Shown: in pieces, positions 1 through 8,898 of the stretch
How positions within the stretch are numbered: the stretch's first letter is position 1
Layout: every line of letters begins with the position of its first letter
Source: Planktothrix agardhii NIES-204
GTDB lineage: Bacteria > Cyanobacteriota > Cyanobacteriia > Cyanobacteriales > Microcoleaceae
Reading direction: 5' to 3'
DNA: 64,000 bases
Assembly: GCA_003609755.1 (NCBI GenBank)
Contig: AP017991.1
Location: forward strand, 1,188,501 to 1,252,500
The notes under the pieces: generated by a model
The model's input: the letters and a program-made list of their open reading frames with translations, nothing else
The model's database searches: none
Told to the model about the DNA's origin: nothing
Position numbers and translations under genes: made by a program

Positions 1-365
1 GCCCCTAAAGTGGGAGATTCCCAGTTATCTTCTACAAAGCGAATATCATGATCTTCGGGGTTAATTCCTAATAGTTTCAAGGAGTCTAAATAAACCTCTT
101 GAATATTATTAGGAGAGGGTTTAATTAACACTTGATATTGATAATAATGTTGAAAACGATTGGGGTTTTCTCCATAACGGCCATCGGTGGGACGACGACA
201 GGGTTCGACATAGGCGACCGACCAGGGTTCCGGGCCAATGGCGCGTAAAAAGGTATGGGGGTTCATGGTTCCCGCCCCTTTTTCGGTATCATAGGATTGG
301 GCAATCAAACAGCCGCGATCGCTCCAAAATTGATTCAGGGTAGCAATAATTGATTGAAAATTCAC
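1..365 (-). CDS. glyQ: Glycyl-tRNA synthetase alpha subunit, 5' part (3' end outside window)
   Basis: This is the N-terminal 121 residues of the glycyl-tRNA synthetase alpha chain, which charges tRNA-Gly together with the beta chain GlyS in the cytoplasm. The translation carries the family block around [19 protein letters not shown], then [17 protein letters not shown] and the start of the [15 protein letters not shown] block. The start is a GTG at 363-365, because an in-frame stop lies a few codons upstream and no ATG is available. The gene runs off the left edge of the window. A small membrane peptide gene lies 46 bp upstream on the same strand. Identification is firm from the conserved blocks; the 3' end cannot be seen. 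Confidence 0.93.
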   Translation of the reverse strand, partial: MNFQSIIATLNQFWSDRGCLIAQSYDTEKGAGTMNPHTFLRAIGPEPWSVAYVEPCRRPTDGRYGENPNRFQHYYQYQVLIKPSPNNIQEVYLDSLKLLGINPEDHDIRFVEDNWESPTLG

Positions 366-411
366 GGGATGTAATTTGATCTAATTGTTTTTACGTTAAT
401 CAATTTTACCA

Positions 412-522
412 TTAATTTTTAGGCATGGATGAAATGCCTTTAAATAGCATTACTAATCCTCCAATTAAAATTGCGATCGCTATTCCCCCCATCACCGCAT
501 CTAATACCCCAGTATTTTCCAT
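412..522 (-). CDS. Small single-span membrane peptide (36 aa)
   Basis: A 36-codon reading frame starts at ATG 522 and ends at TAA 412. The peptide begins MENTGVLDAVMGG, has one hydrophobic segment of about 17 residues (IAIAILIGGLVML) and ends in a short basic tail. It resembles the many one-helix proteins of cyanobacterial membranes in size, but I do not recognise the family. It lies just upstream of glyQ on the same strand, so the two could share a transcript. The hydrophobic pattern and lack of rare codons make it plausible; its short length keeps confidence moderate. Confidence 0.5.
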   Translation of the reverse strand: MENTGVLDAVMGGIAIAILIGGLVMLFKGISSMPKN

Positions 523-600
523 TTATTGTTAATTTTCTATAATTATTCTGATTCTATTCTAACACAATTCGTTTTCTCTAATATTTTTACATTAATTTGT

Positions 601-659
601 AGGGGCGGGTTCTGCAAAAATATTAAAATCCCACCCTTAACCCAAATAAACCCGCCCTT
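601..659. repeat. Inverted repeat, GGGGCGGG type
   Basis: An 11-bp arm at 601-611 (AGGGGCGGGTT) is matched with one mismatch by its reverse complement at 649-659. The interval is intergenic. A 74-codon frame crossing it is translated repeat and AT-rich sequence and is not called as a gene. Confidence 0.55.
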
Positions 660-797
660 TTCTTTGGTTTTTGAAGGAAGAGTAAACGTTGTTAGAGTTA
701 ATAGCTGTAAGGAAAAAATAAAATTTAAGTTGTTAATCTATAGCATTTAACATTTTTAATGGTAAGATACTTTGTTAGAGTTTAGGAAATAGTCAAT

Positions 798-2195
798 ATG
801 ACCACATCTTCAGCTAAGTCTTGGAGTGCCGATGGAAGTTCTATTCCTGATATTGATCCTCATACAAAGGCTAAACATCAAATTTATGAAGAATATATTG
901 AAAATCTAATTTTAACTCTTTATGGTAAATCTCGACATGGTGAAACTACATTTACTTTTGTAGATGGTTTTTGTGGGGGCGGTGTTTACTATGACACCGA
1001 AAATAATCAAAGCTGGTTAGGTTCACCAATTAGAATAATACAAGCAGTTAGAAAAGGTTTTCAGAAAGCTAACCGAACCTTAGATATAAATGTAAACTAT
1101 ATTTTTATTGATAAAAATAAGCATCACTTAGATTGCTTAAAAAATCATGCTTTTCCTTGTGCTGGCTTAGGTGAATTAGTAGATGGTAAAGTTCATAAAT
1201 TCACAATTAATTTAGATTTTTCATTGGAAGAACAGTATCAGCAATTATCATTGTTTGATGACTTGGATAAAAAGATTTTAAAACATTCTCAAAATTTGTT
1301 TGAGCAATGTGAATTTATTAATCTTGAATTTGAGAAATATACTCAGTCTGCATTCATTAATTCTAATAATTTCTATCGAGGACATTCTTTATTTATTCTT
1401 GATCCTTTTTCCTGGGAGCATATATCAATGCAAAGCATTAGAATGATTAATGATATAAAAGGATCTGAGATAATTTACACATATATGATAGATGAATTAA
1501 AAAGATGGGTATTTGGCAAGAAGAGTAGTCTATCTAAAAGAAAGAAATATAATACAATTTTGGAAGCAGAAGGTTATTATGAATCGGTTCAACTTAAAGA
1601 TTTGGAATCAATTGAAGAACAACGCCACTTAAGAAATGAGAGTTTAAGATTATTTAGGGAAAAAGGAAATGCTGATTATGCTCACACTTTTTCTTTAATA
1701 CCTCGAGGCTATAAAGTGGTTTTATATTATTTAATGCACTTTTCTAAAAATTTAACAGCTTTACAAGTAATGAGAGACACTCTTTGGAAGTATAATAATC
1801 TAACACATATTTTTGAATTTGAAGTATATGGTTTTGGTTTTAAAACAGTTGATTTTTACAGATCAAATATGAAATTAGATTTTTATATTGAGGATACAAT
1901 AGATAGTCAAGAAGGATGTATAAAAATTTTAGATAAATATTTAATGCAGCATCTATCTAAAGATGGAGAAGCATTTTTTAATCTCTGCGATCGAACAATG
2001 CAACTTAACCCAAGCTGTTTGGATCATTATATAAATTACTTTAATCAGAAGCGACAAGATAAAGAAATAGAAATAATTAGAGATGGGAAAATTATTTCTT
2101 CAAAAACAATTAATTTGCGAAAAAAAGATATAATAAGATTATCCAATACTCAACAACTTTATATCTTTAAAAAACCCAACCTTAAATTAGAATAA
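798..2195 (+). CDS. Three-Cys-motif partner (TcmP-like) protein
   Basis: A 465-residue protein with a methyltransferase-like N-terminal half. A glycine-rich loop DGFCGGG lies near residues 56-62, a FIDKN strand end near 103-107 that could bind the ribose, and LDPF near 201-204 at the place of the usual DPP/DPF motif. From family memory this matches TcmP, the partner of proteins with a three-cysteine radical SAM-like motif. Exactly such a gene follows 35 bp downstream on the same strand, so the two form a likely operon. The start ATG is preceded by AGGAAA. The true reaction is unknown; modification of nucleic acid is an inference from the Rossmann-like motifs. The block is AT-rich and borders a toxin-antitoxin pair, as in acquired islands. 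Confidence 0.75.
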   Translation: MTTSSAKSWSADGSSIPDIDPHTKAKHQIYEEYIENLILTLYGKSRHGETTFTFVDGFCGGGVYYDTENNQSWLGSPIRIIQAVRKGFQKANRTLDINVNYIFIDKNKHHLDCLKNHAFPCAGLGELVDGKVHKFTINLDFSLEEQYQQLSLFDDLDKKILKHSQNLFEQCEFINLEFEKYTQSAFINSNNFYRGHSLFILDPFSWEHISMQSIRMINDIKGSEIIYTYMIDELKRWVFGKKSSLSKRKKYNTILEAEGYYESVQLKDLESIEEQRHLRNESLRLFREKGNADYAHTFSLIPRGYKVVLYYLMHFSKNLTALQVMRDTLWKYNNLTHIFEFEVYGFGFKTVDFYRSNMKLDFYIEDTIDSQEGCIKILDKYLMQHLSKDGEAFFNLCDRTMQLNPSCLDHYINYFNQKRQDKEIEIIRDGKIISSKTINLRKKDIIRLSNTQQLYIFKKPNLKLE

Positions 2196-2230
2196 GTTTA
2201 TTTACGATTAAACAGTGATGAGACCAATTT

Positions 2231-3178
2231 ATGCTAACAAAAACTGGAACCGAACAAATAGTCAATCCCTTACAAAAAAGTAATTTAAACAAGAAGGGAT
2301 TATGTGATTATGTGATTAATATTGCATCTGGCTGTTTGCATGGATGCACATTTTGTTATGTTCCCTCAACACCAGCTATTCGTACCCGACAATCACAACT
2401 TCAAGAAAAAGGTGTGGATAATCCTCAAATGGACTGGGGAAAATATCTATTTATTCGTGAGGAGATTCCTGAGAAATTAAAAAAAGTTTTAAAAGGCAAA
2501 AAAAAATGGAATGAAACTCCATCAGGAAAGGGTGTTGTTTTACTTTGTTCAGGGACTGACCCTTATCAAAATCAACAGGTAGCAAAAATTACTCGTGATA
2601 CAGTTAAGACTTTACAGGAAAAGAACAAGAGAATTAGAATTTTAACTCGCAGTCCTCTATGGGTAAATGATCTAGATCTTTTCAATTATCCTAATGTAAC
2701 AGTTGGTATGAGTTTACCCTATTTAGATGATGAACTCAGTCGTCAAATTGAACCCCAAGCCCCTCCTCCATCTAAACGCTATGAAGCTTTATTAAAAGGC
2801 AAAAAAGCCGGATGTCGCCTTTATATTGCGATGGCACCCACTCCGCCCACTTTAACTTTAGATAACTTTAAAAATTATTTAGATAAAATCATGACTTTAG
2901 AACCAGAAGTAATTTTTTGGGAACCAATTAATGCGCGAGGAACTAATGGAAAACGAATGATTGCAGCAGGCTTAGACTGGGCAAATTCTATCATGACTAA
3001 ACGTTCCTGGTCAGAAGATTTTTTAAGGCAATGGGAAGATATTGAAACGGCAGCCGAAATAGTGGGTTGTAAAGATAAACTTCATATATGGCCCGATCCA
3101 GAGTTAAAAAAATATGTCGATAATCCTCAAAAAGTTATAGATTGGTTACATCGTCCAACAATTGAAAACTGGGTTTGA
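2231..3178 (+). CDS. Radical SAM protein, partner of TcmP-like gene
   Basis: A 315-residue protein with the radical SAM cluster motif C35-x3-C39-x2-C42, the last two cysteines lying in CTFCYV. This motif binds a 4Fe-4S cluster that splits S-adenosylmethionine. The rest (LLCSGTDPYQ, ILTRSPL, IEPQAPPPSKR) looks like the spore photoproduct lyase-like or Rv2578c-like branch of radical SAM proteins, so a nucleic-acid substrate is possible but not shown. It lies 35 bp after the TcmP-like gene on the same strand. The pairing of a methyltransferase-like protein with a three-Cys radical SAM protein is the main clue to its role. Confidence 0.8.
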   Translation: MLTKTGTEQIVNPLQKSNLNKKGLCDYVINIASGCLHGCTFCYVPSTPAIRTRQSQLQEKGVDNPQMDWGKYLFIREEIPEKLKKVLKGKKKWNETPSGKGVVLLCSGTDPYQNQQVAKITRDTVKTLQEKNKRIRILTRSPLWVNDLDLFNYPNVTVGMSLPYLDDELSRQIEPQAPPPSKRYEALLKGKKAGCRLYIAMAPTPPTLTLDNFKNYLDKIMTLEPEVIFWEPINARGTNGKRMIAAGLDWANSIMTKRSWSEDFLRQWEDIETAAEIVGCKDKLHIWPDPELKKYVDNPQKVIDWLHRPTIENWV

Positions 3179-3297
3179 TATTTGCCTATAAAAATTATGT
3201 CAGGAGTATTTTATACATAAAAAAAATAAAGTTATAATAAAAATGCTATACTTTAACGATATTCGCCATCTTTCTCTAATCTGTGAGGATGATTATA

Positions 3298-3552
3298 ATG
3301 CCAACCTTAACTATAACAACAGAACAAATTATTGATCTAATCCAACAATTACCATTAAAAGAAAAACGGATCGTATTGCTAGAACTTGTGAAAGCAACAG
3401 AAACCCAACGTCAAGAACGCTTAGACTATGGTGAAAGTCAATTGCGGAGATTGTGTAATGAAAGAGGAATCAATTGGAATACTTTATCTGACGAAGAACG
3501 CGAGGATTTTATTAATGATTTAATTCATGAGGATAGACCATGTATCCAATAG
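3298..3552 (+). CDS. Putative antitoxin of a PIN toxin-antitoxin pair
   Basis: An 84-residue protein beginning MPTLTITTEQIIDLIQQLP, with an amphipathic helical N-terminus and a charged C-terminal half. This ordering is common for cyanobacterial antitoxins paired with PIN toxins. I prefer the ATG at 3298 because GAGG stands nine bases upstream; an in-frame GTG at 3283 would place the ribosome site inside the gene. Its 3' end overlaps the toxin gene by 13 bp, typical of co-translated toxin-antitoxin units. An AT-rich stretch with a TATAAT-like box lies upstream near 3230-3255. The exact family is not recognised. Confidence 0.65.
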   Translation: MPTLTITTEQIIDLIQQLPLKEKRIVLLELVKATETQRQERLDYGESQLRRLCNERGINWNTLSDEEREDFINDLIHEDRPCIQ

Positions 3553-3860
3553 TCGTATTTGATACGAATGTATTGCTATCTGGTCTGGGTTGGCGAGGTA
3601 GTCCTTATCGATGTTTGGAATTAGCTAGAACGGGTCAAATTAAGGCGATCACTTGTCAAGAATTATTGGATGAGTTGCTGGAAAAGTTAGAGCAAAAACT
3701 CAATTTTACAGATTCTCAAATTACAGATACTTTATCCGATTTATTGAGTTTCTTACAGGTCGTCAAAATTTCTAATACTCTTAATGTTATCATCACTGAT
3801 CCTGATGATAATATGGTGTTAGAATGTGCGGTTGTTGGTCATGCAAATTATATCGTATAA
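3540..3860 (+). CDS. PIN-domain toxin, C-terminally truncated
   Basis: A 106-residue PIN-type RNase toxin of the COG1569 kind. It has the first acidic residue in FDTN (D8), glutamates in ELLDELLEKL (about 41-45), and the acidic cluster TDPDDN (87-91). The frame ends after HANYIV at the strand that normally leads into a GDxDL motif and about 30 further residues; none of that is found downstream in any frame. The fourth metal-ligand region is therefore missing and the toxin may be inactive. Its ATG overlaps the antitoxin gene. It could be a decayed toxin kept only by its antitoxin, or a minimal active variant. Confidence 0.75.
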   Translation: MYPIVVFDTNVLLSGLGWRGSPYRCLELARTGQIKAITCQELLDELLEKLEQKLNFTDSQITDTLSDLLSFLQVVKISNTLNVIITDPDDNMVLECAVVGHANYIV

Positions 3861-3881
3861 TTAATAAAAATTTTAGAAAAA

Positions 3882-4862
3882 CTAAGAAGTCTGGAAAATA
3901 TTTTGTACCATTTGTTGATTAGAACGCATCACAGCATTATCTAACGCTGCAACTTCTCCTGAGTCCAAATACCACCCTAACGCCCCTAAATTATCCTTAG
4001 CTTGCTCTAGGTTTTTTGCCCCAGGAATCGGAATTGTACCTTTACAAATACACCAATTTAAAGCAACTTGGGTTAAAGTTTTAGACCGAAATTCAGCAAT
4101 TTCTTTCAGACTGGCTAAAATCGGTTGAATTCCGGGTAACAATTTTTTAAATAATCCCCCGCGAATTCCTTTTGGTAAAGGGGTATTTTCTGAGAATTTT
4201 CCGGTTAATAATCCTAACCCTAACGGACTATAGGCAATTAATTGAATGCCTAATTCATCACAAACTTTTTTTAACCCTAATTCCGTGACCGGATAGGTTG
4301 ATAATAAAGAATATTGTACCTGTAAATTTGAAATCGGAATCCCCCGATCTGCAAATTTTTGATAAACTTTTTTTAACCGTTTCGGCCCATAATTCGATAA
4401 GCCAATTCCTTTAACTAATCCCTGTTCATATAAATCTCCTAAACCCGCTAATAAATTCCCTTCTTGCCAAGGAGCGTAATTAGCTGTAGACCAGTGCATT
4501 TGAACTAAATCGACATTTTTTCCTAACCGTTTAGCTGAATTTTCAGAGGCATTAATCATTGATTTGCGGGTTAATCTCCAGGGATAAGGAGCTAATTTTG
4601 TGGCGATACAAATTTGCTCTTGATTTATTCCTTGATATTCTTGAGAAAACTGTCCTAAAAGCGATTCACTGCGTCCATTTAATTTCCCTGTACCGTAGGA
4701 ATCTCCCGTATCAAATAAGGTGACACCCTGACTGACACACAAATTAAATACTTGTTGTAACTGTGTATCCATACTGGGATCATAACCCCATAATAGGCGA
4801 TTTCCCCAGGCCCAGGTTCCGCATCCCATTTTAGGTAAAGATAGGAGTTGATGATTGTTCAT
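3882..4862 (-). CDS. Aldo/keto reductase
   Basis: A 326-residue NADPH-dependent aldo/keto reductase with a TIM-barrel fold. The catalytic tetrad is visible: Asp and Tyr in FDTGDSYG (near residues 51 and 56), Lys in IATK (near 89) and His in VQMHW (near 123). The NADPH-binding end IPIPGAKNLEQA is near the C-terminus. It resembles the plant and cyanobacterial branch annotated as pyridoxal reductase-like, but the substrate is not defined by sequence. I choose ATG 4862 over the GTG six bases upstream. It is transcribed towards the truncated toxin gene and has no obvious operon partner. Confidence 0.9.
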   Translation of the reverse strand: MNNHQLLSLPKMGCGTWAWGNRLLWGYDPSMDTQLQQVFNLCVSQGVTLFDTGDSYGTGKLNGRSESLLGQFSQEYQGINQEQICIATKLAPYPWRLTRKSMINASENSAKRLGKNVDLVQMHWSTANYAPWQEGNLLAGLGDLYEQGLVKGIGLSNYGPKRLKKVYQKFADRGIPISNLQVQYSLLSTYPVTELGLKKVCDELGIQLIAYSPLGLGLLTGKFSENTPLPKGIRGGLFKKLLPGIQPILASLKEIAEFRSKTLTQVALNWCICKGTIPIPGAKNLEQAKDNLGALGWYLDSGEVAALDNAVMRSNQQMVQNIFQTS

Positions 4863-4932
4863 AATCACGATTAATAACGATAATAACTGCTCATATTATA
4901 AGACAATTAAATCATTATTTTAAAAAAATAGT

Positions 4933-4964
4933 AAGGAACCACAAAGGCACTAAGACACGAAGGG
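4933..4964. repeat. Dispersed repeat, copy 1 (AAGGAACCACAAAG type)
   Basis: The 32-bp sequence beginning AAGGAACCACAAAG recurs in reverse orientation at 26535-26565 with a few differences in the trailing ACACGAAG units. Both copies are intergenic. Confidence 0.7.
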
Positions 4965-5009
4965 ATAATCGGATTTTTCCGTTAGTAATATGCACATCCC
5001 AGATGATGT

Positions 5010-6251
5010 TTAATGGCTTTGATCTAATAATAACAAAGTTTGTAATAATACATTGGCTCCTTGGGTACAATGTTCGGGGGATGTATATTCGGCTTCGGAA
5101 TGACTAAAGCCTCCTTGAGAGGGGACAAAAATCATTCCCATATTGGTAATTCTGCCGATTTCTAAGGCATCATGTCCGGCGCGACTGGGAAGATAATCAT
5201 AATTTAAGTTTAACTGTTTACAAACAGATTCAATACTATATTGAATTTCAGGAGTCGCTAAGGTTGGTTTAACACTGAGTAAGGGAGTTGTTGAAATTGT
5301 GGTATTAGTTGAATGGGCGATCAATATTATCTTATTGTGCAATTGTGCCAACATTTCCTGTAAACAATTATCAGATAAATCTCGCATATCTACAGAAAGT
5401 TCTACCTGTCCGGGGATAATATTAACTGCATTGGGTAAAACATTAAGATATCCTACGGTTGCTACGGGTTGGGAAGGCATTTTTAACGCTATTTCTCGCA
5501 CTGCTAAAATTAATTCTGCCGCCGCTATTAACGCATCCTGTCGCATTTCCATGGGTGTTGTTCCGGCGTGGTTGGCTTTTCCAATAATCGTAATTTTTAG
5601 GCGCTCCATTCCTACCACACCCTGCACAATTCCAATAGAAACCCCCTTTTGTTCTAATATGGCCCCCTGTTCCACGTGCAGTTCCACAAACGCCACCAGA
5701 TCTGCCCGTGACCGTCGCGCTGTTGCTAGGTTATCCCAGTTGCCTCCCACCCGTGCTAAACATCCTTGAATCGACTCTCCTGCCTTTGATTGATAACGAT
5801 CTGGAGCATCGAGTAACACCGTTCCTGCGATCGCCTGAGCACCAATCATGGTACTTTCTTCGTCGGCAAATACTATCACTTCTAGGGGATGATGGAGTTG
5901 TAGATTATGGTTTTTTAATGTGTGTACTACTTCTATGCCAGCTAATACCCCCAAAGCTCCATCATAGCATCCGCCCGTGGGTACGGTGTCGATATGGGAA
6001 CCTGTCCCTAAAGCTGGAGCAGTGGGACTTTTGCCCTGATAGCGACCGATGAGATTTCCGGCTACATCGGTGCTAACGGTCATTCCCGCCTCTAGCATCC
6101 ACTGTTTGACGGTAGCACGCCCCTCCAAATCCTCCGGGGAAAAGGCGAGGCGACAAATACTACCCGAAGGTTGTTGACCGATTTGGGCTAAAGTGTTGAT
6201 TCGGTGATGTAGGCGATCGCTATTAATACTAATTTGGGTAATCTTATCCAT
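5010..6251 (-). CDS. M20-family amidohydrolase (N-carbamoyl-amino-acid hydrolase / allantoate amidohydrolase type)
   Basis: A 413-residue cytoplasmic metallo-amidohydrolase. Two-metal ligands are seen as H86 and D97 in GSHIDTVPTGGCYDG, the catalytic pair EE at 131-132 in DEES, H192 in ELHVEQG, and a late His in FSHSEAEY. These motifs place it in the hydantoinase/carbamoylase branch of M20, which removes carbamoyl groups or opens ureido compounds. The lid domain with NHAGTTPM is complete. A small gene related to the C-terminal domain of allophanate hydrolase is divergently oriented 273 bp away, which may point to ureido-nitrogen use; that link is inference. The precise substrate cannot be read from sequence. 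Confidence 0.88.
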   Translation of the reverse strand: MDKITQISINSDRLHHRINTLAQIGQQPSGSICRLAFSPEDLEGRATVKQWMLEAGMTVSTDVAGNLIGRYQGKSPTAPALGTGSHIDTVPTGGCYDGALGVLAGIEVVHTLKNHNLQLHHPLEVIVFADEESTMIGAQAIAGTVLLDAPDRYQSKAGESIQGCLARVGGNWDNLATARRSRADLVAFVELHVEQGAILEQKGVSIGIVQGVVGMERLKITIIGKANHAGTTPMEMRQDALIAAAELILAVREIALKMPSQPVATVGYLNVLPNAVNIIPGQVELSVDMRDLSDNCLQEMLAQLHNKIILIAHSTNTTISTTPLLSVKPTLATPEIQYSIESVCKQLNLNYDYLPSRAGHDALEIGRITNMGMIFVPSQGGFSHSEAEYTSPEHCTQGANVLLQTLLLLDQSH

Positions 6252-6457
6252 AATTTGATTCTCCTGAAAACCAATAAATCAAAATTTAATCTTTTTTTAA
6301 CATCTATTTTTTATTCTTTCCACCATTCTCTTGATTTCCGTACTAGAATACTGTATAAAATGTACTTTACAAGCTCAAAAACCACTATAAATTCCTATAG
6401 CGATCGCGCCATAATCAGTTATCAGTGTAATAGTTAATTAATTGACTAATAAATCCT

Positions 6458-6520
6458 CATTACCCATTACCCATTACCCAAAACCCATTACCCATTACCC
6501 AAAACCCATTACCCATTCCC
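6458..6520. repeat. Heptamer tandem repeat (CATTACC units)
   Basis: Tandem copies of a seven-base unit, CATTACC, are interrupted twice by CCAAAAC. They end five bases before the start codon at 6525, so the array occupies the 5' leader of the following gene. Such short tandemly repeated heptamers are a known feature of filamentous cyanobacteria. Confidence 0.85.
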
Positions 6521-6524
6521 TTCT

Positions 6525-6917
6525 ATGACCAATACTAAACGGATCTTTATTTGTGGTTCGGCCCTCCAGGGTCAACCGGATCATAAAAACTTAGGGGAAG
6601 CAAAATTGATTAAATCGGCTAAAACCCTACCCATATATCGCTTACACGCGGCGGGCAATGGTTGGCATCCGGCGATTTATGAAATTGGAGAAGACGGAAT
6701 TTCTATCCCCGGAGAAGTGTATGAAATCTCGCACACCCAGTATGAGCATTTACTGGTTAACGAACCTCCGAATATGTATCCAGGGGACATCAAGTTAGAA
6801 GATGGGGAAGTCTTAACTGCGATACTCTATCCGAGGGAATTAATCGAACACTATCAATGGCCAGATATTTCTGCTTTCGGGGGTTGGGCTGCTTATAAAA
6901 AATCAAATCCAATTTAA
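6525..6917 (+). CDS. Allophanate hydrolase-related protein (gamma-glutamylcyclotransferase-like fold)
   Basis: A 130-residue protein matching the C-terminal domain of allophanate hydrolase (AtzF type). The marks are an N-terminal strand-loop FICGSALQGQ, a central VYEIS, and the ending DISAFGGWAAYK, which is characteristic of that domain. The N-terminal amidase domain of true allophanate hydrolase is absent, so this is a stand-alone small domain. In the fold family the loop after the first strand and an acidic residue in the middle form the pocket. Divergent from the M20 amidohydrolase gene, it may belong to the same nitrogen route; that is inference. A heptamer repeat array sits immediately before the start and no clear ribosome site is seen. 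Confidence 0.8.
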   Translation: MTNTKRIFICGSALQGQPDHKNLGEAKLIKSAKTLPIYRLHAAGNGWHPAIYEIGEDGISIPGEVYEISHTQYEHLLVNEPPNMYPGDIKLEDGEVLTAILYPRELIEHYQWPDISAFGGWAAYKKSNPI

Positions 6918-6989
6918 TGCGGTAAGGGGTCGCCCGCTATAGTAGTAGTTTACCGGATTAGTCTTTGTGCTAAAATCAAAAAATCTAGT

Positions 6990-8723
6990 TTATTCTTCCC
7001 ATAAAAGAGCGATCGCAAATCTAACTAATTCCCCCATCAACGAAATTCTTTCCGTTGGACTGGTGACCTGTTCCCAACGGAATAAACTCTCTTTAAATAG
7101 GGGTTCTTGTTGGGCGCGTTGCACAATACCTTGAATAATCACTTGATGTTGTAAATCCTCAAGTTCCACACCATTTTTAGCCAGGAAATCTAATAATCTT
7201 TGGACACTAACCACAAATTTTTCCGGTTCCTGCGATCGCAAAATCCCTTGAATTTGACGAGAAATTTCTTGATATAAAGTTTGATGATTATTCCCTTCAA
7301 TTATAGCAGGAGAGATCACCGCTTCAGGAATTCCATCCAAATCTACGGCCGCGTTAAAAATAGGAACCTCCAAATTTAATAACCCTAAAATGTCCGATCG
7401 CTTCTTTACAAGTTTCTGCTTCATGGCCGGATAGGACTTTAAAATCTGTTGACTCAGAAGTTTAGCATTGACTAAATAATTTGCCCTAACATAAAGTAAA
7501 AAACTATCCGGTTGAGTTTCAAATCCTTGAATGCTCAACTCAAGTTCATGACTCTCCTGTTCTACTTTAACTAAAGTATAAACCAAGGCTTCCCAATTCG
7601 GATATTCCGTAAATTGCACCGGAATTAACTGGCTATCTTCTGGGGAATCTTGAGCCAATTCTCCAGGTAAAAAATTTCGGTCACTGGGATAACGATTTTT
7701 GGGTTTTTTATTCGTATAATCAAAATCAGTATAAACATATTCACACTCTACTTTATTCATTTCAACTTCTGATTTTTGCCAATTATAAATACAACATCCC
7801 GTTAATTTAGATCCCTCTAAATTTGTTCTAATTAAACGACTTTCGATTAATAAAGTATCTCGTAAATCCGCCTCGCTTAAAATTGTATCTCCCAGATAAG
7901 CACCGCTTAAATCCGCCCTGCGAAGGTTTGCCCCCCTTAAATTCGCTTCGGTTAAATTTGACCAAAGTAGATAAACTTCCTCTAAATTTGCCCGTAATAA
8001 ATAAGCCTTTTTAAAACTGGTTTTTAATAAATAAGCTCCGGTTAAATTTCCTCGACTCAAATCCGCCCCATCAAGAACCGCATCGGTTAAATCTGCTCCC
8101 GTTAATACTACTCGGTGCATATCCGCCCCCGTTAAATTCGTAGACCTTAAGGTGGCACCATTTAAGTCTGCTTCCGTTAAGTTGGCTTCAATCAGAATGG
8201 CATCTTTTAAATTAGCCCCCGCTAACTGAGATTCTCGTAAATTTGTCCGAGTTAAATTCGCTGCCACCAAACTTGCCCGAGTTAAATTTGCCTCCATTAA
8301 TTCTGCACCGATTAATACAGCATTATTTAATTTTGCCTGTTCTAAATTAATCTGATCCAATTTCGCGCCCGTTAAATCCGCATTACTTAAATCCGCTTCA
8401 ATTAAAACTGCCCAATTCAAATCCGCCTGTTGTAAAGTAGCAAATCGTAAGTCCGCCTTTGTCAGATTTGCACCACTTAAATTGCTTTGATTTAGATTAC
8501 TTTGGGTTAATACCGTACTGTGTAAATCAGCCCGACGAAAACACACTCCCACTAATTGAGTTTTGCTTAATACCGCCCAACTGAGGTTAACGCCTGTGAG
8601 GTTCGCGCCTGTGAGGTTAATCTCCTGCAAATTGACACCGCTTAGGTTCACCTCACTTAAATCAATATAGGTAAAATTGCGCTCTCCCGCTTGATACCGA
8701 TCTAAAAATTCTTGTCTGTTCAT
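6990..8723 (-). CDS. Pentapeptide-repeat protein with C-terminal alpha/beta domain
   Basis: A 577-residue protein. Residues about 20-310 are an almost unbroken run of A(D/N)LxX pentapeptides (ANLTGVNLS, ADLRFATLQ, ANLTEADL), which fold into a right-handed square beta helix. A linker near 320-370 leads to a non-repeat domain of about 210 residues ending in LVRFAIALLWEE. The C-terminal domain is not one I can name; it looks soluble. The corresponding DNA shows periodic 15-base repeats from about 7840 to 8700. No signal peptide is seen, so it is probably cytoplasmic. It is convergent with the allophanate-hydrolase-like gene. Confidence 0.85.
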   Translation of the reverse strand: MNRQEFLDRYQAGERNFTYIDLSEVNLSGVNLQEINLTGANLTGVNLSWAVLSKTQLVGVCFRRADLHSTVLTQSNLNQSNLSGANLTKADLRFATLQQADLNWAVLIEADLSNADLTGAKLDQINLEQAKLNNAVLIGAELMEANLTRASLVAANLTRTNLRESQLAGANLKDAILIEANLTEADLNGATLRSTNLTGADMHRVVLTGADLTDAVLDGADLSRGNLTGAYLLKTSFKKAYLLRANLEEVYLLWSNLTEANLRGANLRRADLSGAYLGDTILSEADLRDTLLIESRLIRTNLEGSKLTGCCIYNWQKSEVEMNKVECEYVYTDFDYTNKKPKNRYPSDRNFLPGELAQDSPEDSQLIPVQFTEYPNWEALVYTLVKVEQESHELELSIQGFETQPDSFLLYVRANYLVNAKLLSQQILKSYPAMKQKLVKKRSDILGLLNLEVPIFNAAVDLDGIPEAVISPAIIEGNNHQTLYQEISRQIQGILRSQEPEKFVVSVQRLLDFLAKNGVELEDLQHQVIIQGIVQRAQQEPLFKESLFRWEQVTSPTERISLMGELVRFAIALLWEE

Positions 8724-8898
8724 GGGACAGCTTGGAACAAGGCTGAAAAGGGTTCATCAACAGTCTATCTTGTTTTTCTGGCCGTGATCAGGGGGATTGG
8801 CTTCCCATCCTGACCCAAAATTGTCATCACCCTAAAATTTTTCATTTACCCCTAGACAGACTCTAAATGATCTGTTAGTATATTTAATTGTCACGCTT

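Noticed and set aside
526..750. 74-codon frame on the plus strand
   Set aside because: It reads through an inverted repeat and AT-rich sequence, has no ribosome site and no protein-like pattern.
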